Positions 43,760-53,394 of a stretch of 64,000 nucleotides of DNA are shown piece by piece. Each line of letters opens with the position of its first letter. Position 1 is the stretch's first letter. Position numbers and translations under genes: made by a program. Below the pieces are notes generated by a model. That model saw nothing but the letters and a program-made list of their open reading frames with translations, was not told where the DNA came from and made no database searches. This stretch comes from Methylovulum sp. (GTDB lineage Bacteria; Pseudomonadota; Gammaproteobacteria; Methylococcales; Methylomonadaceae), in NCBI GenBank assembly GCA_030653435.1, contig JAURZI010000123.1, positions 55,168-119,167 on the forward strand, in the 5' to 3' direction.

Positions 43760-45274
43760 TTATTCGTCATCATCCTGTTCAGCCGGCATAGCTGATTGCA
43801 GCTTTTGGATTACCGAAGGCTGCACAACATCATTTACTGAGTTACCCAGCCCATTGCGGGTAAATGTTACAACCGCGGCAAAATCAGTTGCTTTCAACGT
43901 ATGGCCAAAACCCGGCATCATACCTTTTCCGTTCAACATTAAATCAATCTGGGCGTTAATATCACCCTTAACCACAGAACTGCCTTTCAGCGCAGGGAAC
44001 ATAGGTGGATTTCCTTGCCCTTCCGCCTGATGGCAAGAAACACAATTGCTGTCATAAACAGATTTACCTAAAGATATCAGTTCATCTTTCGACATATCGG
44101 CTACAGGCTCGGATTTTTCCGGTGCAGCCTTAGTAACAGGCTCAGCTGATTTTTTCGGCAACAATTCCTGTATCGCTTTGGGCTGGATGTCATCACCCAC
44201 AGCATTACCCAGTGCGTTTCTGGTGTAAGTGATCACCTGCGCCAATTCATCAGCTTTCAGCATTTTGCCGAATGCCGGCATGCCGGCTTTACCATTTAGA
44301 ACCAGATTAACTTGGGCATTAATATCACCCTTGACCACTGCGCTGCCTGATATAGCAGGGAAAGCCCCCGGTACGCCTTTGCCATCGGGCAAATGACAGG
44401 TTGAACAGTTTTTGGCATAGATAGGCGCGCCTTTAGCGACCAGTTCACCGTGGCTTTGATCGCTTAAATCAGCGCCTTTTTTGGCCTCTTCCTGGGTTTT
44501 CTTGACCCACGCATCATAATCCGGCTGCTCCATAGCAATAACGACAATAGGCATGAAGCCATGGTCTTTACCACACAACTCGGTACATTGGCCGCGATAA
44601 GTGCCGGGCTTATCAACCGAAGTCCAAGCCTCGTTAATAAAACCTGGAATGGCATCTTTTTTCCAGCCTAAATCAGGTACCCACCAGGAATGCAATACAT
44701 CGGCCGCTGTAAATAAAAAGCGGATTTTTTTCTTGATCGGAATAACCAGCGGTTTATCGACGTTCTGCAAATAATGGGGGACTGAACGGGGATCAATGCC
44801 GGAGCCGAGTTGACGTGCCTTATTGCTGGCTTCGTCAAGGTTACTGAAAAAATGCACACCGTTATCCAGATACTCGTATTCCCACTTCCATTGCCATCCG
44901 GTAACCTTGATGGACATTTCAGAATCCTGCACGTCATCCAGTTCCAACAAGGTTTTGGTTGCCGGTATCGCCATGCCGATCAAAATCAGCGTCGGAATAA
45001 TGGTCCAAATAATTTCCACGGTGGTGTTTTCATGGAACTGTGCAGCCTGATGCCCTTTTGATTTACGATGATGGTAAATCGAATAAAACATAGTACCAAA
45101 CACGCCAACACCTATAAGTACACATATCCATAGGATCAGCATATGCAGGTCATAAACGTCATTACTGACTTTTGTAACCCCTTTCATTAAATTGAGCGTA
45201 TAGTCCGCCTGCGCTGTCCTTAAGGCTAAAGCCATCAAGATCAGACCAGCGAATAGTTGCTTTGTTTTGTTCAC
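43760..45274 (-). CDS. ctaC: Cytochrome c oxidase subunit II with two C-terminal cytochrome c domains
   Basis: A 504-aa subunit II. Signal peptide, two helices (about 42-65, 88-108), CuA domain with H195, C230, E232, C234, H238 and M241, then two cytochrome c domains: heme sites C290-STC-H294 and C411-VSC-H415. The two heme domains are alike (VVKGDINAQ occurs in both), so they arose by tandem duplication. Electrons could pass heme to heme to CuA. Start is GTG at 45274 with AAGGGG upstream. Also called coxB. Confidence 0.95.
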   Translation of the reverse strand: MNKTKQLFAGLILMALALRTAQADYTLNLMKGVTKVSNDVYDLHMLILWICVLIGVGVFGTMFYSIYHHRKSKGHQAAQFHENTTVEIIWTIIPTLILIGMAIPATKTLLELDDVQDSEMSIKVTGWQWKWEYEYLDNGVHFFSNLDEASNKARQLGSGIDPRSVPHYLQNVDKPLVIPIKKKIRFLFTAADVLHSWWVPDLGWKKDAIPGFINEAWTSVDKPGTYRGQCTELCGKDHGFMPIVVIAMEQPDYDAWVKKTQEEAKKGADLSDQSHGELVAKGAPIYAKNCSTCHLPDGKGVPGAFPAISGSAVVKGDINAQVNLVLNGKAGMPAFGKMLKADELAQVITYTRNALGNAVGDDIQPKAIQELLPKKSAEPVTKAAPEKSEPVADMSKDELISLGKSVYDSNCVSCHQAEGQGNPPMFPALKGSSVVKGDINAQIDLMLNGKGMMPGFGHTLKATDFAAVVTFTRNGLGNSVNDVVQPSVIQKLQSAMPAEQDDDE

Positions 45275-45751
45275 GGAGCAGCCCCTTCGATAGTTATTAT
45301 AAACTTTATAGTACGTGTAATATCGTTCCGAAAAATCAAGACGCGTCAGTACGCGTTTTTATCTCTACGCAATAATCACAAATAACGTGAGATTTTAACC
45401 CATGAACATTATCTATACCAGTTGTCCTTACCATGATTTTATCCCGTAAAAAAGTCTGCGCCCAAAACTCGACGCCGGCTAGCGCCTATATCCCCTTTTT
45501 AGGGCATCATTTCATCTAAACCGGCATCGCGCAATACCTGGAGGGGGAAGCAAAATTTCAAGCTATGGTTATGGTAATTTTTGTACTTCTCTGTTAGCAA
45601 ATGGCAATACAAGACCCACACGAACAGGAAGAAAGACCTCTAACAATAAATCATGAAGGTTTTTGCCCGTAGCAGGAATTAGCCATTACAATACCTTACA
45701 AAAATATTGATAATTACCCCCCTCCACAAAGCCTTCCCGCAGGAGCAACCT
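45275..45751. other. Divergent intergenic region between coxB and the diguanylate cyclase gene
   Basis: No gene is seen. A TATAAT-type sequence for coxB lies at 45296-45301 (minus). ACGCGT-CAGT-ACGCGT followed by Ts (45341-45360) resembles a small terminator on the + strand but nothing is known to be transcribed into it. Confidence 0.4.
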
Positions 45752-48646
45752 TTGACTGAAACAATCCGGCTCGGATTGATGCCGCCTATGACGGGACTGG
45801 TTGAGATATACGGCCCAGAAATCATCTGCGCCGCACGCATCGCCTGCGATGAAATCAATGAACGTGGCGGTGTGCTCGGCTATCCGCTGGAACTTATCAT
45901 CGAAGATGATGGCAGCCTTCCAACCACAGCCGTGCCGGCCGCATTGCGTCTCATCGAGCAACATCATTGCGTTGCCATCATCGGCAACCTGCTGTCAAAT
46001 TCACGCATCGCCGTCGCTAACCAGGTTGCAGAACCCAAACGCATCCCCTATCTCAATTTTTCGTTTTACGAAGGCAGTATTTCAGGCCGGTATTTCTTTC
46101 ACTTTGCGGCGCTGCCCAATCAGCAGATTGACAAGATGATTCCATTTATATCGAAACGCTATGGTGCCAAAATGTTTTTCGCGGGCAACAATTATGAATG
46201 GCCGCGCGGATCGATTGATGCGGCTAAACGCATATTGCAACGCATTGACGGCGACATTATCGGCGAAGAATACCTGCCCATTGATGCCGACAAGGAAACG
46301 ATTGATGCCCTACTCAATCAAGTGGCTCGTTCCGGCGCCGATGTCTTTATTCCCTATTTTGCCGGCACCAACCAGATAACACTGCTGACTCGTTTCACCG
46401 AAATGGGCTTGAAGAACCGCATGGCCGTCGCGATGGGCCATTATGATGAAGTCATGGTAAGCAATCTGCCTGCTCATGTGCGTGAAGGACTCTATTCCAG
46501 CAACACCTATTTCATGTCGGTAGATACCCCCGAAAATAAGCGATTTTTGGATCGTTTGGCTCGTCAGCCGGGCATCAACGGCATCTGGCCGCACGGTAAC
46601 GGCATATTGACTAATTTCGGTGAAGGCGCTTATTTGTGTGTACATGCGTTTGCCAGCGCGGTAAATACGGCAGGCACGACGGATGCCGAGACACTGACAG
46701 ATGCGCTGGAGAAAGTCCGCATCATCGGCCCGCAGGGTATCGTAGCAATGGATGCAGCAACCCACCATGCCAGCGTGAATAGCTATTTGTCCCGCTGTAA
46801 CGCCGACGGCACATTTACCATAATCGAACACTTCGGCTGCATCCCCCCGCGCATTCCAGAGCGCTACAGGGAGCAAGCGCAGACAGCCAATCTACATGTC
46901 TCCCCGCTGTCGCCGCAAGTAACGGCAAGAATCGCCGCCGAAGCCAGTGCAGCGATGCGTAAGCTCGGCACGGCACAGCAAATATTGTCGGTTGCCGATA
47001 TGGCCATTGTCGTCACTGACCAAAAAGCCGCCATCGTCGAAGCCAATCAGCGGGCATGCCTGTTGTTCGGCTATGCACCCGAAGAAATGACCGGCATGCC
47101 GGTACACTTGTTGTTACCGCCACATTTCCGGCAGATGCATGCAACCCTGTTCCAACAATTTGTCGATGGCGAAGAAACGGAACGACGCATGTCAGAACGT
47201 GGCCAAGTAACGGGTTACCGCAAAGACGGCAGCTTTTTTCCCCTGGAAGCTTCGATAGCCAAGTTTCGCAATGATGACGACTGGATGCTGGTTGTCACCA
47301 TGCGCGATATTAGTGAACTTAAGAAAGCGGAAGGGGAACTGCTGTGGCGCGCAACCCACGATGTCTTGACCGGCTTGCCCAACCGCGCACTGATTCGCGA
47401 GCGTTTGGATAATGCGATGCTGCGCTCCCAGAGACAGGGCGCGGGCGTAGCGTTGCTGTTTATCGATCTGGACGGATTCAAGTCGGTAAACGACACCCAT
47501 GGGCATGAGGCGGGCGATGCCTTACTGAAAAGCGTTACCATGCGCCTGATGGACTTGATAAGACCCGGCGATACCCTGGCCCGCCTCGCAGGGGATGAAT
47601 TTGTCGTGCTTTGCGAGCATGTGGATCAACCAGCCGCCATTTCAGGCATGGCGGAACGCATCAACCGGAGCATGCGGCTGCCTTTCGACTACCACGGCCT
47701 AACGCTGTTCATAACAGCCAGTATCGGCATTGCAGTCGGGCACGGCAGCACCCATTCGACCGACGATTTGCTGCGCTCCGCCGATACGGCGATGTATGCC
47801 GTAAAACAGAAGGGACGTGACGGCTGGCAGTTCTTTAACGATAGCCTGCAACAAAAAGCACAGCAACGCCTTGCCATTATGCAGGGCTTGCATTCGGCAA
47901 TAGAACACGAGGAATTATCATCACGCTTTCAACCGATAGTCTCGGCTGTAAGCGGACGCATTATCGGCGCGGAACTCTTACTCCGCTGGCACCCGCCGGG
48001 AGGCGAAATATCGCCTGCGGTTTTCATTCCGGTCGCTGAAATGACAGGGCTCATCAGCCCTATCGGGATGTGGGTATTCCGGGCAGGCTGCCGCGCAGAA
48101 GCGGACTGGCGACAACGCTGGGGTGAGCGTGCACCGAATTACCTGTCGGTCAATGTTTCGACGCGACAATTGAATGACGAACGCTTAGCCGATGATTTTG
48201 CCGCCATCTTGCGCGAAACGGGTGCCGATCCGGCGCATATCTTAATTGAAATCACGGAAACATCGTTGATGGCTGATGTTGAGGCCAATCTGCGCGTGCT
48301 GCGACAACTTGCCGATATTGGCCTTAGGGTAGCCGTAGACGATTTCGGCACCGGCTATTCTTCATTGGCGCAATTGACGCGTATGCCGGTCAATGTGCTG
48401 AAAATTGATAAAATGTTTATCGATGGCATCGAAACACAGCAAGAAAGCCTTACGGTAGTCCGAACCATTATTGGCCTGGGACACGCCTTGGGGTTAAAAC
48501 TGGTGGCCGAAGGCGTAGAAAACCACCAGCAACTGCTGGAGTTGCGCGCTAATGGCTGCGATTACATTCAGGGCTATCTTTTCCATCGCCCGCTCGATGA
48601 ACAAAGCTTTATTGCTGCGATGGATCGCGAACTTGGCGCGAGCTGA
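45752..48646 (+). CDS. Cytosolic amide/urea-binding-type sensor with PAS, GGDEF and EAL domains
   Basis: A 964-aa protein. Residues 1-370 are an AmiC/UrtA-like periplasmic-binding fold (IRLGLMPPMTGLVEIYGPEII) without signal peptide or membrane segment, so it would sense a ligand in the cytosol. PAS about 408-520 (VADMAIVVTDQKAAI), GGDEF about 540-705 with the variant motif AGDEF near 613, EAL about 715-960 with ELLLRW near 740 and VDDFGTGYSS near 862. It could both make and break c-di-GMP; key residues look mostly present. The TTG at 45752 has AGGAG 5 nt upstream; a TTG at 45707 is also in frame. Confidence 0.85.
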   Translation: MTETIRLGLMPPMTGLVEIYGPEIICAARIACDEINERGGVLGYPLELIIEDDGSLPTTAVPAALRLIEQHHCVAIIGNLLSNSRIAVANQVAEPKRIPYLNFSFYEGSISGRYFFHFAALPNQQIDKMIPFISKRYGAKMFFAGNNYEWPRGSIDAAKRILQRIDGDIIGEEYLPIDADKETIDALLNQVARSGADVFIPYFAGTNQITLLTRFTEMGLKNRMAVAMGHYDEVMVSNLPAHVREGLYSSNTYFMSVDTPENKRFLDRLARQPGINGIWPHGNGILTNFGEGAYLCVHAFASAVNTAGTTDAETLTDALEKVRIIGPQGIVAMDAATHHASVNSYLSRCNADGTFTIIEHFGCIPPRIPERYREQAQTANLHVSPLSPQVTARIAAEASAAMRKLGTAQQILSVADMAIVVTDQKAAIVEANQRACLLFGYAPEEMTGMPVHLLLPPHFRQMHATLFQQFVDGEETERRMSERGQVTGYRKDGSFFPLEASIAKFRNDDDWMLVVTMRDISELKKAEGELLWRATHDVLTGLPNRALIRERLDNAMLRSQRQGAGVALLFIDLDGFKSVNDTHGHEAGDALLKSVTMRLMDLIRPGDTLARLAGDEFVVLCEHVDQPAAISGMAERINRSMRLPFDYHGLTLFITASIGIAVGHGSTHSTDDLLRSADTAMYAVKQKGRDGWQFFNDSLQQKAQQRLAIMQGLHSAIEHEELSSRFQPIVSAVSGRIIGAELLLRWHPPGGEISPAVFIPVAEMTGLISPIGMWVFRAGCRAEADWRQRWGERAPNYLSVNVSTRQLNDERLADDFAAILRETGADPAHILIEITETSLMADVEANLRVLRQLADIGLRVAVDDFGTGYSSLAQLTRMPVNVLKIDKMFIDGIETQQESLTVVRTIIGLGHALGLKLVAEGVENHQQLLELRANGCDYIQGYLFHRPLDEQSFIAAMDRELGAS

Positions 48647-48685
48647 TACCGCGACCCCGCATACAATCAAAACCGCCAGGGCGTT

Positions 48686-50803
48686 TCAAAACCTGAGCGA
48701 TGCCGTTACGCGTACCATGCGCGGCTCTACCGGGTGTTTGATGATGCCGTCCGTGCTGCCGTCATCATTAGACCCGGCCGCTTCGTTGTTTAAGCGGTAA
48801 CCGTAAAAATAGCTGATGTCGTTTGCTGTTGATCCCAACACATTGAAAAGATCGACTTCTACCTTGTAGACTTTCTGTTGATAGCCCAACCCCAGATTGA
48901 CGATGCTGGTGTCGCCGCCCCAGGCGCTGGCCGTTTCATTAAGCGGCACATCGCCGAAGTGACGCAACCTCACGCTGCCGAAAAGCCCCGAAGGCAGATC
49001 CACGGTTGCGCCGGCGCTGATTACCCGGCCTACCGAATTGGGAATATGATTTTCTGACGCCGCCACGCCGACAAAATGTGCCGCAGTAAACGCAAAATCG
49101 GCATCCAGCGTCAGCCAATCAGTGGGCTGGTAATAATTCGTCCATTCCACGCCATAACGCTCGGATTTGCCCGAAGGCTCGGTCGTACCGCCGTCGCCGA
49201 CGAACACCAGTTCCGAATTGCTTTCCAGCCACCAGACTGCAAGCGTGGTATTCAGGCCCCGAATAGACTGACTACGCAAGCCCACCTCGCCGCCGCGCGA
49301 CCAGACCAGCGGCGTTACGGAACTGGCGGTATCACCGGTCGCCGGATCAATCTTGATGGTCGTGCCGCGTGCATCATTGGAATGATAGCCGTAGCCCATA
49401 TTGATGAAAAAATCGGTGTCATACCAGGGCCCCGCAATAAAACTTACCTTGGGGCTCAGTAAAGCCGCGCCCTTGTTGTCGGAGTTTGCCGCGATAGTCC
49501 GGCTGTCGACATTGAACTCAAAGAAATCGCTACGCAAGCCGGCGATGGAACGGAATTTTTCCAGCCAATGGGTTTCATTTTTGATATACAAACCCACGCT
49601 GGTTTCGTTGATCTCGTCGTCGCGCACGGTAGTCAGCAACTGCCGCGCTTCGGTGCGATTCAAGCCCAGGCCCATGATGTCGTCATGACGAACCTGTATG
49701 CCAACACTATTATCCACGTCCAAACCGAACCACCGGCCATAGCGAGTGTGTTCTGCATTGCCGCCCAACTGCACACGGTGTTCTCTCTGCTGAATCTGGT
49801 CACCGTTTTGCTGGTCGATGTAGCCGGTGAAATTCGAATACAGATCCAGGTCCGAATACAGCGCATAGACATTGACATCGTTTTTCCAGGTATCGCTGCG
49901 GTTCCAGAAATTACCGGACAGGCTGTAACGGTTGCTGTTACCGCCATCGCTGGCATCGCCGGTACCGTAAAGCCCGATAACTCCGGCGGCTATGGCCCGC
50001 TCGGGAATCTGGTTGGTCGCCGTCCAGTTGGAATGATAGGCCTTGCCGTTAACGGCCATGCCCCAGTCATCCTTGTCTATCGTATAACGCAGCATCCCAT
50101 TGTATTTATTGAGGTCTTCGGGTTGCTGCCAAACGCCGTCGTAAAAATTAACCTCGGTGCCATACAATAAATCGCCGTCACCGAGCTTGTGCGAGTTCGC
50201 CAGTACAGTGCGGTAATAGCCGAATTCGCCACCGGTAAATTTCAGCATGCCATCCGTCAACTTGTGCATCGTGTGCATTTTGGCGTAACCCGCCGCTGAA
50301 AAATCGCCGATTTCAGCGTAATACGGGCCTTTGCCGTATTCCACTTTATCGACCAGCTCGGGAATAATACTGTTCAGATCCAGATAACCCTGGCCATGGG
50401 CATGGCTAGGCATGTTCATCGGTATGCCGTCTACCGAGACCGAAAAATCCGTACCGTGGTCGAGATTGAAACCACGCAGAAAATACTGATTGGCCTTGCC
50501 GGATCCACTGTGCTGAGTTGCCAGAGCGCCCGGCACAACTTCGACGAGTTCGCCGACGCGGGCCAGCGGACGGTATTTGAATTCGGGTTGCCCGACTATA
50601 CCCTGGGATGCCGACGACGCAATGCCGATAAGATCGGTGGCGCGACCGTCAACTTGAATGGTTTCCAGCATAACCGGTTCGCCCTTCCCTGCTGCTTCCG
50701 TCTGTGGATGGGCATTAAGCATCGCGCAATGCAAACTGAGATAAACACCGACTCCAACGCCTAGGGCACAGCGCTTACCCCCTGAAACACCAATATTTTG
50801 CAT
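48686..50803 (-). CDS. TonB-dependent outer membrane receptor
   Basis: A 705-aa receptor: exported N-terminus, TonB-box-like start (LETIQVDGRATDL), plug domain (RVGELVEVVPGALATQHSGSGKANQYFLRGFN) and a 22-strand barrel ending RVTASLRF. These import scarce iron chelates, cobalamin, nickel, zinc, copper chelates or lanthanides. The ligand is not clear from sequence. It is the last gene of an operon with DUF4331, TPR and HupE proteins. Confidence 0.9.
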   Translation of the reverse strand: MQNIGVSGGKRCALGVGVGVYLSLHCAMLNAHPQTEAAGKGEPVMLETIQVDGRATDLIGIASSASQGIVGQPEFKYRPLARVGELVEVVPGALATQHSGSGKANQYFLRGFNLDHGTDFSVSVDGIPMNMPSHAHGQGYLDLNSIIPELVDKVEYGKGPYYAEIGDFSAAGYAKMHTMHKLTDGMLKFTGGEFGYYRTVLANSHKLGDGDLLYGTEVNFYDGVWQQPEDLNKYNGMLRYTIDKDDWGMAVNGKAYHSNWTATNQIPERAIAAGVIGLYGTGDASDGGNSNRYSLSGNFWNRSDTWKNDVNVYALYSDLDLYSNFTGYIDQQNGDQIQQREHRVQLGGNAEHTRYGRWFGLDVDNSVGIQVRHDDIMGLGLNRTEARQLLTTVRDDEINETSVGLYIKNETHWLEKFRSIAGLRSDFFEFNVDSRTIAANSDNKGAALLSPKVSFIAGPWYDTDFFINMGYGYHSNDARGTTIKIDPATGDTASSVTPLVWSRGGEVGLRSQSIRGLNTTLAVWWLESNSELVFVGDGGTTEPSGKSERYGVEWTNYYQPTDWLTLDADFAFTAAHFVGVAASENHIPNSVGRVISAGATVDLPSGLFGSVRLRHFGDVPLNETASAWGGDTSIVNLGLGYQQKVYKVEVDLFNVLGSTANDISYFYGYRLNNEAAGSNDDGSTDGIIKHPVEPRMVRVTASLRF

Positions 50804-50876
50804 AAGCCTTACCTTAAGATTGTAAACAAATACTTTTGAAAGTCGCCTGGCACAAGCGGTGCATCCACGAAAACCC

Positions 50877-52019
50877 TTAATTAGGAGCGCTAATCAACAC
50901 CGTCCAGCCCATATCCAGACTGCGATCCAGCAACCAAAACAACGCTATCGCAGCAATCAGCACAGAACCGAAGTTTAAGGTCAATCTTTGGTAAAACCAA
51001 GAACGGCGCGACAAAAACGCCAACGGCAAAAACACGCTGACGATAGCAAACTGCCCGGCTTCCACGCCCAGATTAAAACCGACCAAAGCAACCATCAGGG
51101 AGCTGCCGGGCAAACCCAGATCATTCAACACGCTGGCAAACCCCAAACCGTGTATCAAGCCAAACCCAAAAGCGACTAGCCAGATCCGTTTTGATATCAG
51201 CGGATAAATATTATTCAGCGCCGCCAACAGCACAGATGCGGCTATAGCCGATTCGACCCAGCGTGACGGCAGGTTAATGAAGCCTAATACCGCCAGGCTT
51301 AACGTGATCGAATGGGCGATGGTAAATGCCGTGACGACTTTTAACACCTCGAAAAAAGCGCTACGGAATCGGCCGACCGGCTGCCACTGTTTGCCGTCCC
51401 GCACCACGACAGCCGGCAACAACAAGCTGATTAAAAATAAAATATGGTCGTAACCGATCCAGATATGCCAAACGCCTTCTTTACCGAATTCTGACAGCTC
51501 CCGCCACGACGAGCGCGCCGCCAATCCCATAGTACGTTCCGGCTGTTCCGGGCTAAACACCGCTGTTTGCGCGTGGCCTTGTTGCTGCAAACGCAGCAAG
51601 CCCCGGTGCGTGGGGTCGAGATCGAAAAACAGCCGGTAACCGATATGTAATGATCGCGGCATCGCCTCGCACAGGACAGCAAAGCGCAACACGGCATAAG
51701 CGCCGTCGCTATGCTTATCGACCCAATGCCCGATAATCCGGCTCGTACAAGGCACGGCATCCGCATGGATAGCCAAACGCGCCAGGCTGTAGGCCGTTAT
51801 CGCATCGTGGTGCCGCTGCAATTCACCCCAGGTGATTTGCCCGTCGGCATTGTCATCGAGGCCGAGCGCATAATCCAGGTCACGCAAGGCAATATCCCAT
51901 TGCCCCTGGATAGCCTGCTGCTGTATGTCAATCGACAAATAACTGTCGCTAGGCTTATGGGCATGAACCGGGGCAACCACGCCCAACCATATCAAAAAAA
52001 CGCTCAGCAAATAGCGCAT
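50877..52019 (-). CDS. HupE/UreJ-family membrane protein with EF-hand loop
   Basis: A 380-aa protein: signal peptide, about 160-residue exported domain, then a HupE/UreJ-like membrane part with helices from 190 on, including the conserved HIWIGYDHILFLISLLLP and FGFGLIHGLGFA. A complete EF-hand loop (D55, N57, D59, Q61, T63, E66) sits in the exported domain, as in calcium-binding proteins. HupE/UreJ members are putative nickel/cobalt permeases. Its ATG overlaps the TPR stop by one base. Confidence 0.85.
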   Translation of the reverse strand: MRYLLSVFLIWLGVVAPVHAHKPSDSYLSIDIQQQAIQGQWDIALRDLDYALGLDDNADGQITWGELQRHHDAITAYSLARLAIHADAVPCTSRIIGHWVDKHSDGAYAVLRFAVLCEAMPRSLHIGYRLFFDLDPTHRGLLRLQQQGHAQTAVFSPEQPERTMGLAARSSWRELSEFGKEGVWHIWIGYDHILFLISLLLPAVVVRDGKQWQPVGRFRSAFFEVLKVVTAFTIAHSITLSLAVLGFINLPSRWVESAIAASVLLAALNNIYPLISKRIWLVAFGFGLIHGLGFASVLNDLGLPGSSLMVALVGFNLGVEAGQFAIVSVFLPLAFLSRRSWFYQRLTLNFGSVLIAAIALFWLLDRSLDMGWTVLISAPN

Positions 52020-53227
52020 CAGCTTAGCTCCAGTTCTGCCGTCAACCGTTGCAAGATGTTATCTTCCATATGCCAACGCCGCAGCCAATCTATGACGGGT
52101 TTTGCCGCCCCAACATCATCAACCGCCAGGGCCGTTTCCAGCACCAGCCGCGCATCCCAGGGCTCGCGTTGCACGGCCCAGTTGTGCAATGCCAAGCGCA
52201 AGGCCTGTTCAGGCTGTTTGAGCAGCTGTTTGGTGATGCGTGCTTCCTCACGCTGGTGCATGGTATCGCCACGCAATCGGTACGCCGCCATACGCACTTG
52301 CAGTTCGCTGACATGCTGCGCCAATGTTGCAGAACCTAACGCCTGCTCAGCCAAGGCCAGGCGTAACAATAAGCCGTCGGGGCGGGTGTCGCCGCCTAAC
52401 AACGTGACCACGTCGGCGGGACGGTTTTGGTCGAGCAAAAAATCACTATAGGCGCTAAGCAGATAAACATCCCGTTGCTTAAGCGCCAGCGCTTGTAAAT
52501 AATGTGTTTCGGCAGCCCCGTTATCGCCCAATCTGGCGGCGATTTCAGCCAGTATCGTGAGCGCCCACAGTTGTTCTTGCACGTCTGCAGTACTTGCCGT
52601 GCTTGCCATGGTTTCCTTGAGTAACTGGTAAGCCGGTTTCGCCTTGCCGCTAAGGCTGGCGGCATTAGCCGCACAACTGGCGTAAACCAGACGGCTGGAT
52701 AACCGTTTCAATATCAGGCAACTGTTTAAGGCTTGCCCGTAATCGCCCTTAACCGCCTGTATCACCGCCTGGGCCAACCAGGCCTGGGCATTGCGCGGTT
52801 CTTCGGCAAGCACCTCATGCACATCAGCCAACGCGCCGTCAAAATCATGCCGGTGCTGGCGTATCGTGGCGCGCAACATCAACACGGCAGATGGCGGTTG
52901 CGGCTGCTTCCACCAATAACCGACGGCGGCTTCGGCATAGCCGTAATAACGCGGGTCGGCATCAGAACGGGCTTTTTCAATTAAGGCATTAGCGGTGCGT
53001 ATTGCCAGCGCCAGATTTTTGGGGTCGTTATTCAATACCCGCTGCATTTGCCGTAATTGCCGGTCGGCGTTGTTTGCCTGCGTCGGCAGGCGTTCCAGCA
53101 CCTCATCATCAGACGAAGGCAAATAAGGCGTAGCGTGGCCGGGGTTGCCAAACAAGCAAACGCTTAGCAACCCGGCTATTGCCAGAACACCATGTCTGTT
53201 TTTCTTTATGTGCCGAATAGAAAACAT
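52019..53227 (-). CDS. TPR-repeat exported protein
   Basis: A 402-aa protein with a signal peptide (FSIRHIKKNRHGVLAIAGLLSVCLFG) followed by tandem TPR-like helices (e.g. RQMQRVLNNDPKNLALAIRTA and ALADVHEVLAEEPRNAQAWLA). Likely a scaffold in the periplasm. The ATG at 53227 gives the signal peptide; the frame starts at 53260. Between DUF4331 and HupE genes on the same strand. Confidence 0.75.
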   Translation of the reverse strand: MFSIRHIKKNRHGVLAIAGLLSVCLFGNPGHATPYLPSSDDEVLERLPTQANNADRQLRQMQRVLNNDPKNLALAIRTANALIEKARSDADPRYYGYAEAAVGYWWKQPQPPSAVLMLRATIRQHRHDFDGALADVHEVLAEEPRNAQAWLAQAVIQAVKGDYGQALNSCLILKRLSSRLVYASCAANAASLSGKAKPAYQLLKETMASTASTADVQEQLWALTILAEIAARLGDNGAAETHYLQALALKQRDVYLLSAYSDFLLDQNRPADVVTLLGGDTRPDGLLLRLALAEQALGSATLAQHVSELQVRMAAYRLRGDTMHQREEARITKQLLKQPEQALRLALHNWAVQREPWDARLVLETALAVDDVGAAKPVIDWLRRWHMEDNILQRLTAELELS

Positions 53228-53394
53228 GTCACTGTCACCCAAGATATACGTTCTGTACATTCAAACCCCAGCTTATGGCTCGTAAACCTGAGCGTGCTAA
53301 GTATAGCAAGCATCAAACGTAGCGATAAAAAGCCGCCATTCCGACGTGTCCGCAAACTAGCGGCAGGGACGGCATGGCGGCCCGCCGTCTCGGC

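Noticed and set aside
45341..45360. Terminator-like hairpin ACGCGT-CAGT-ACGCGT with Ts
   Set aside because: No + strand transcript is known to reach it, and it lies in the divergent promoter region; only mentioned.
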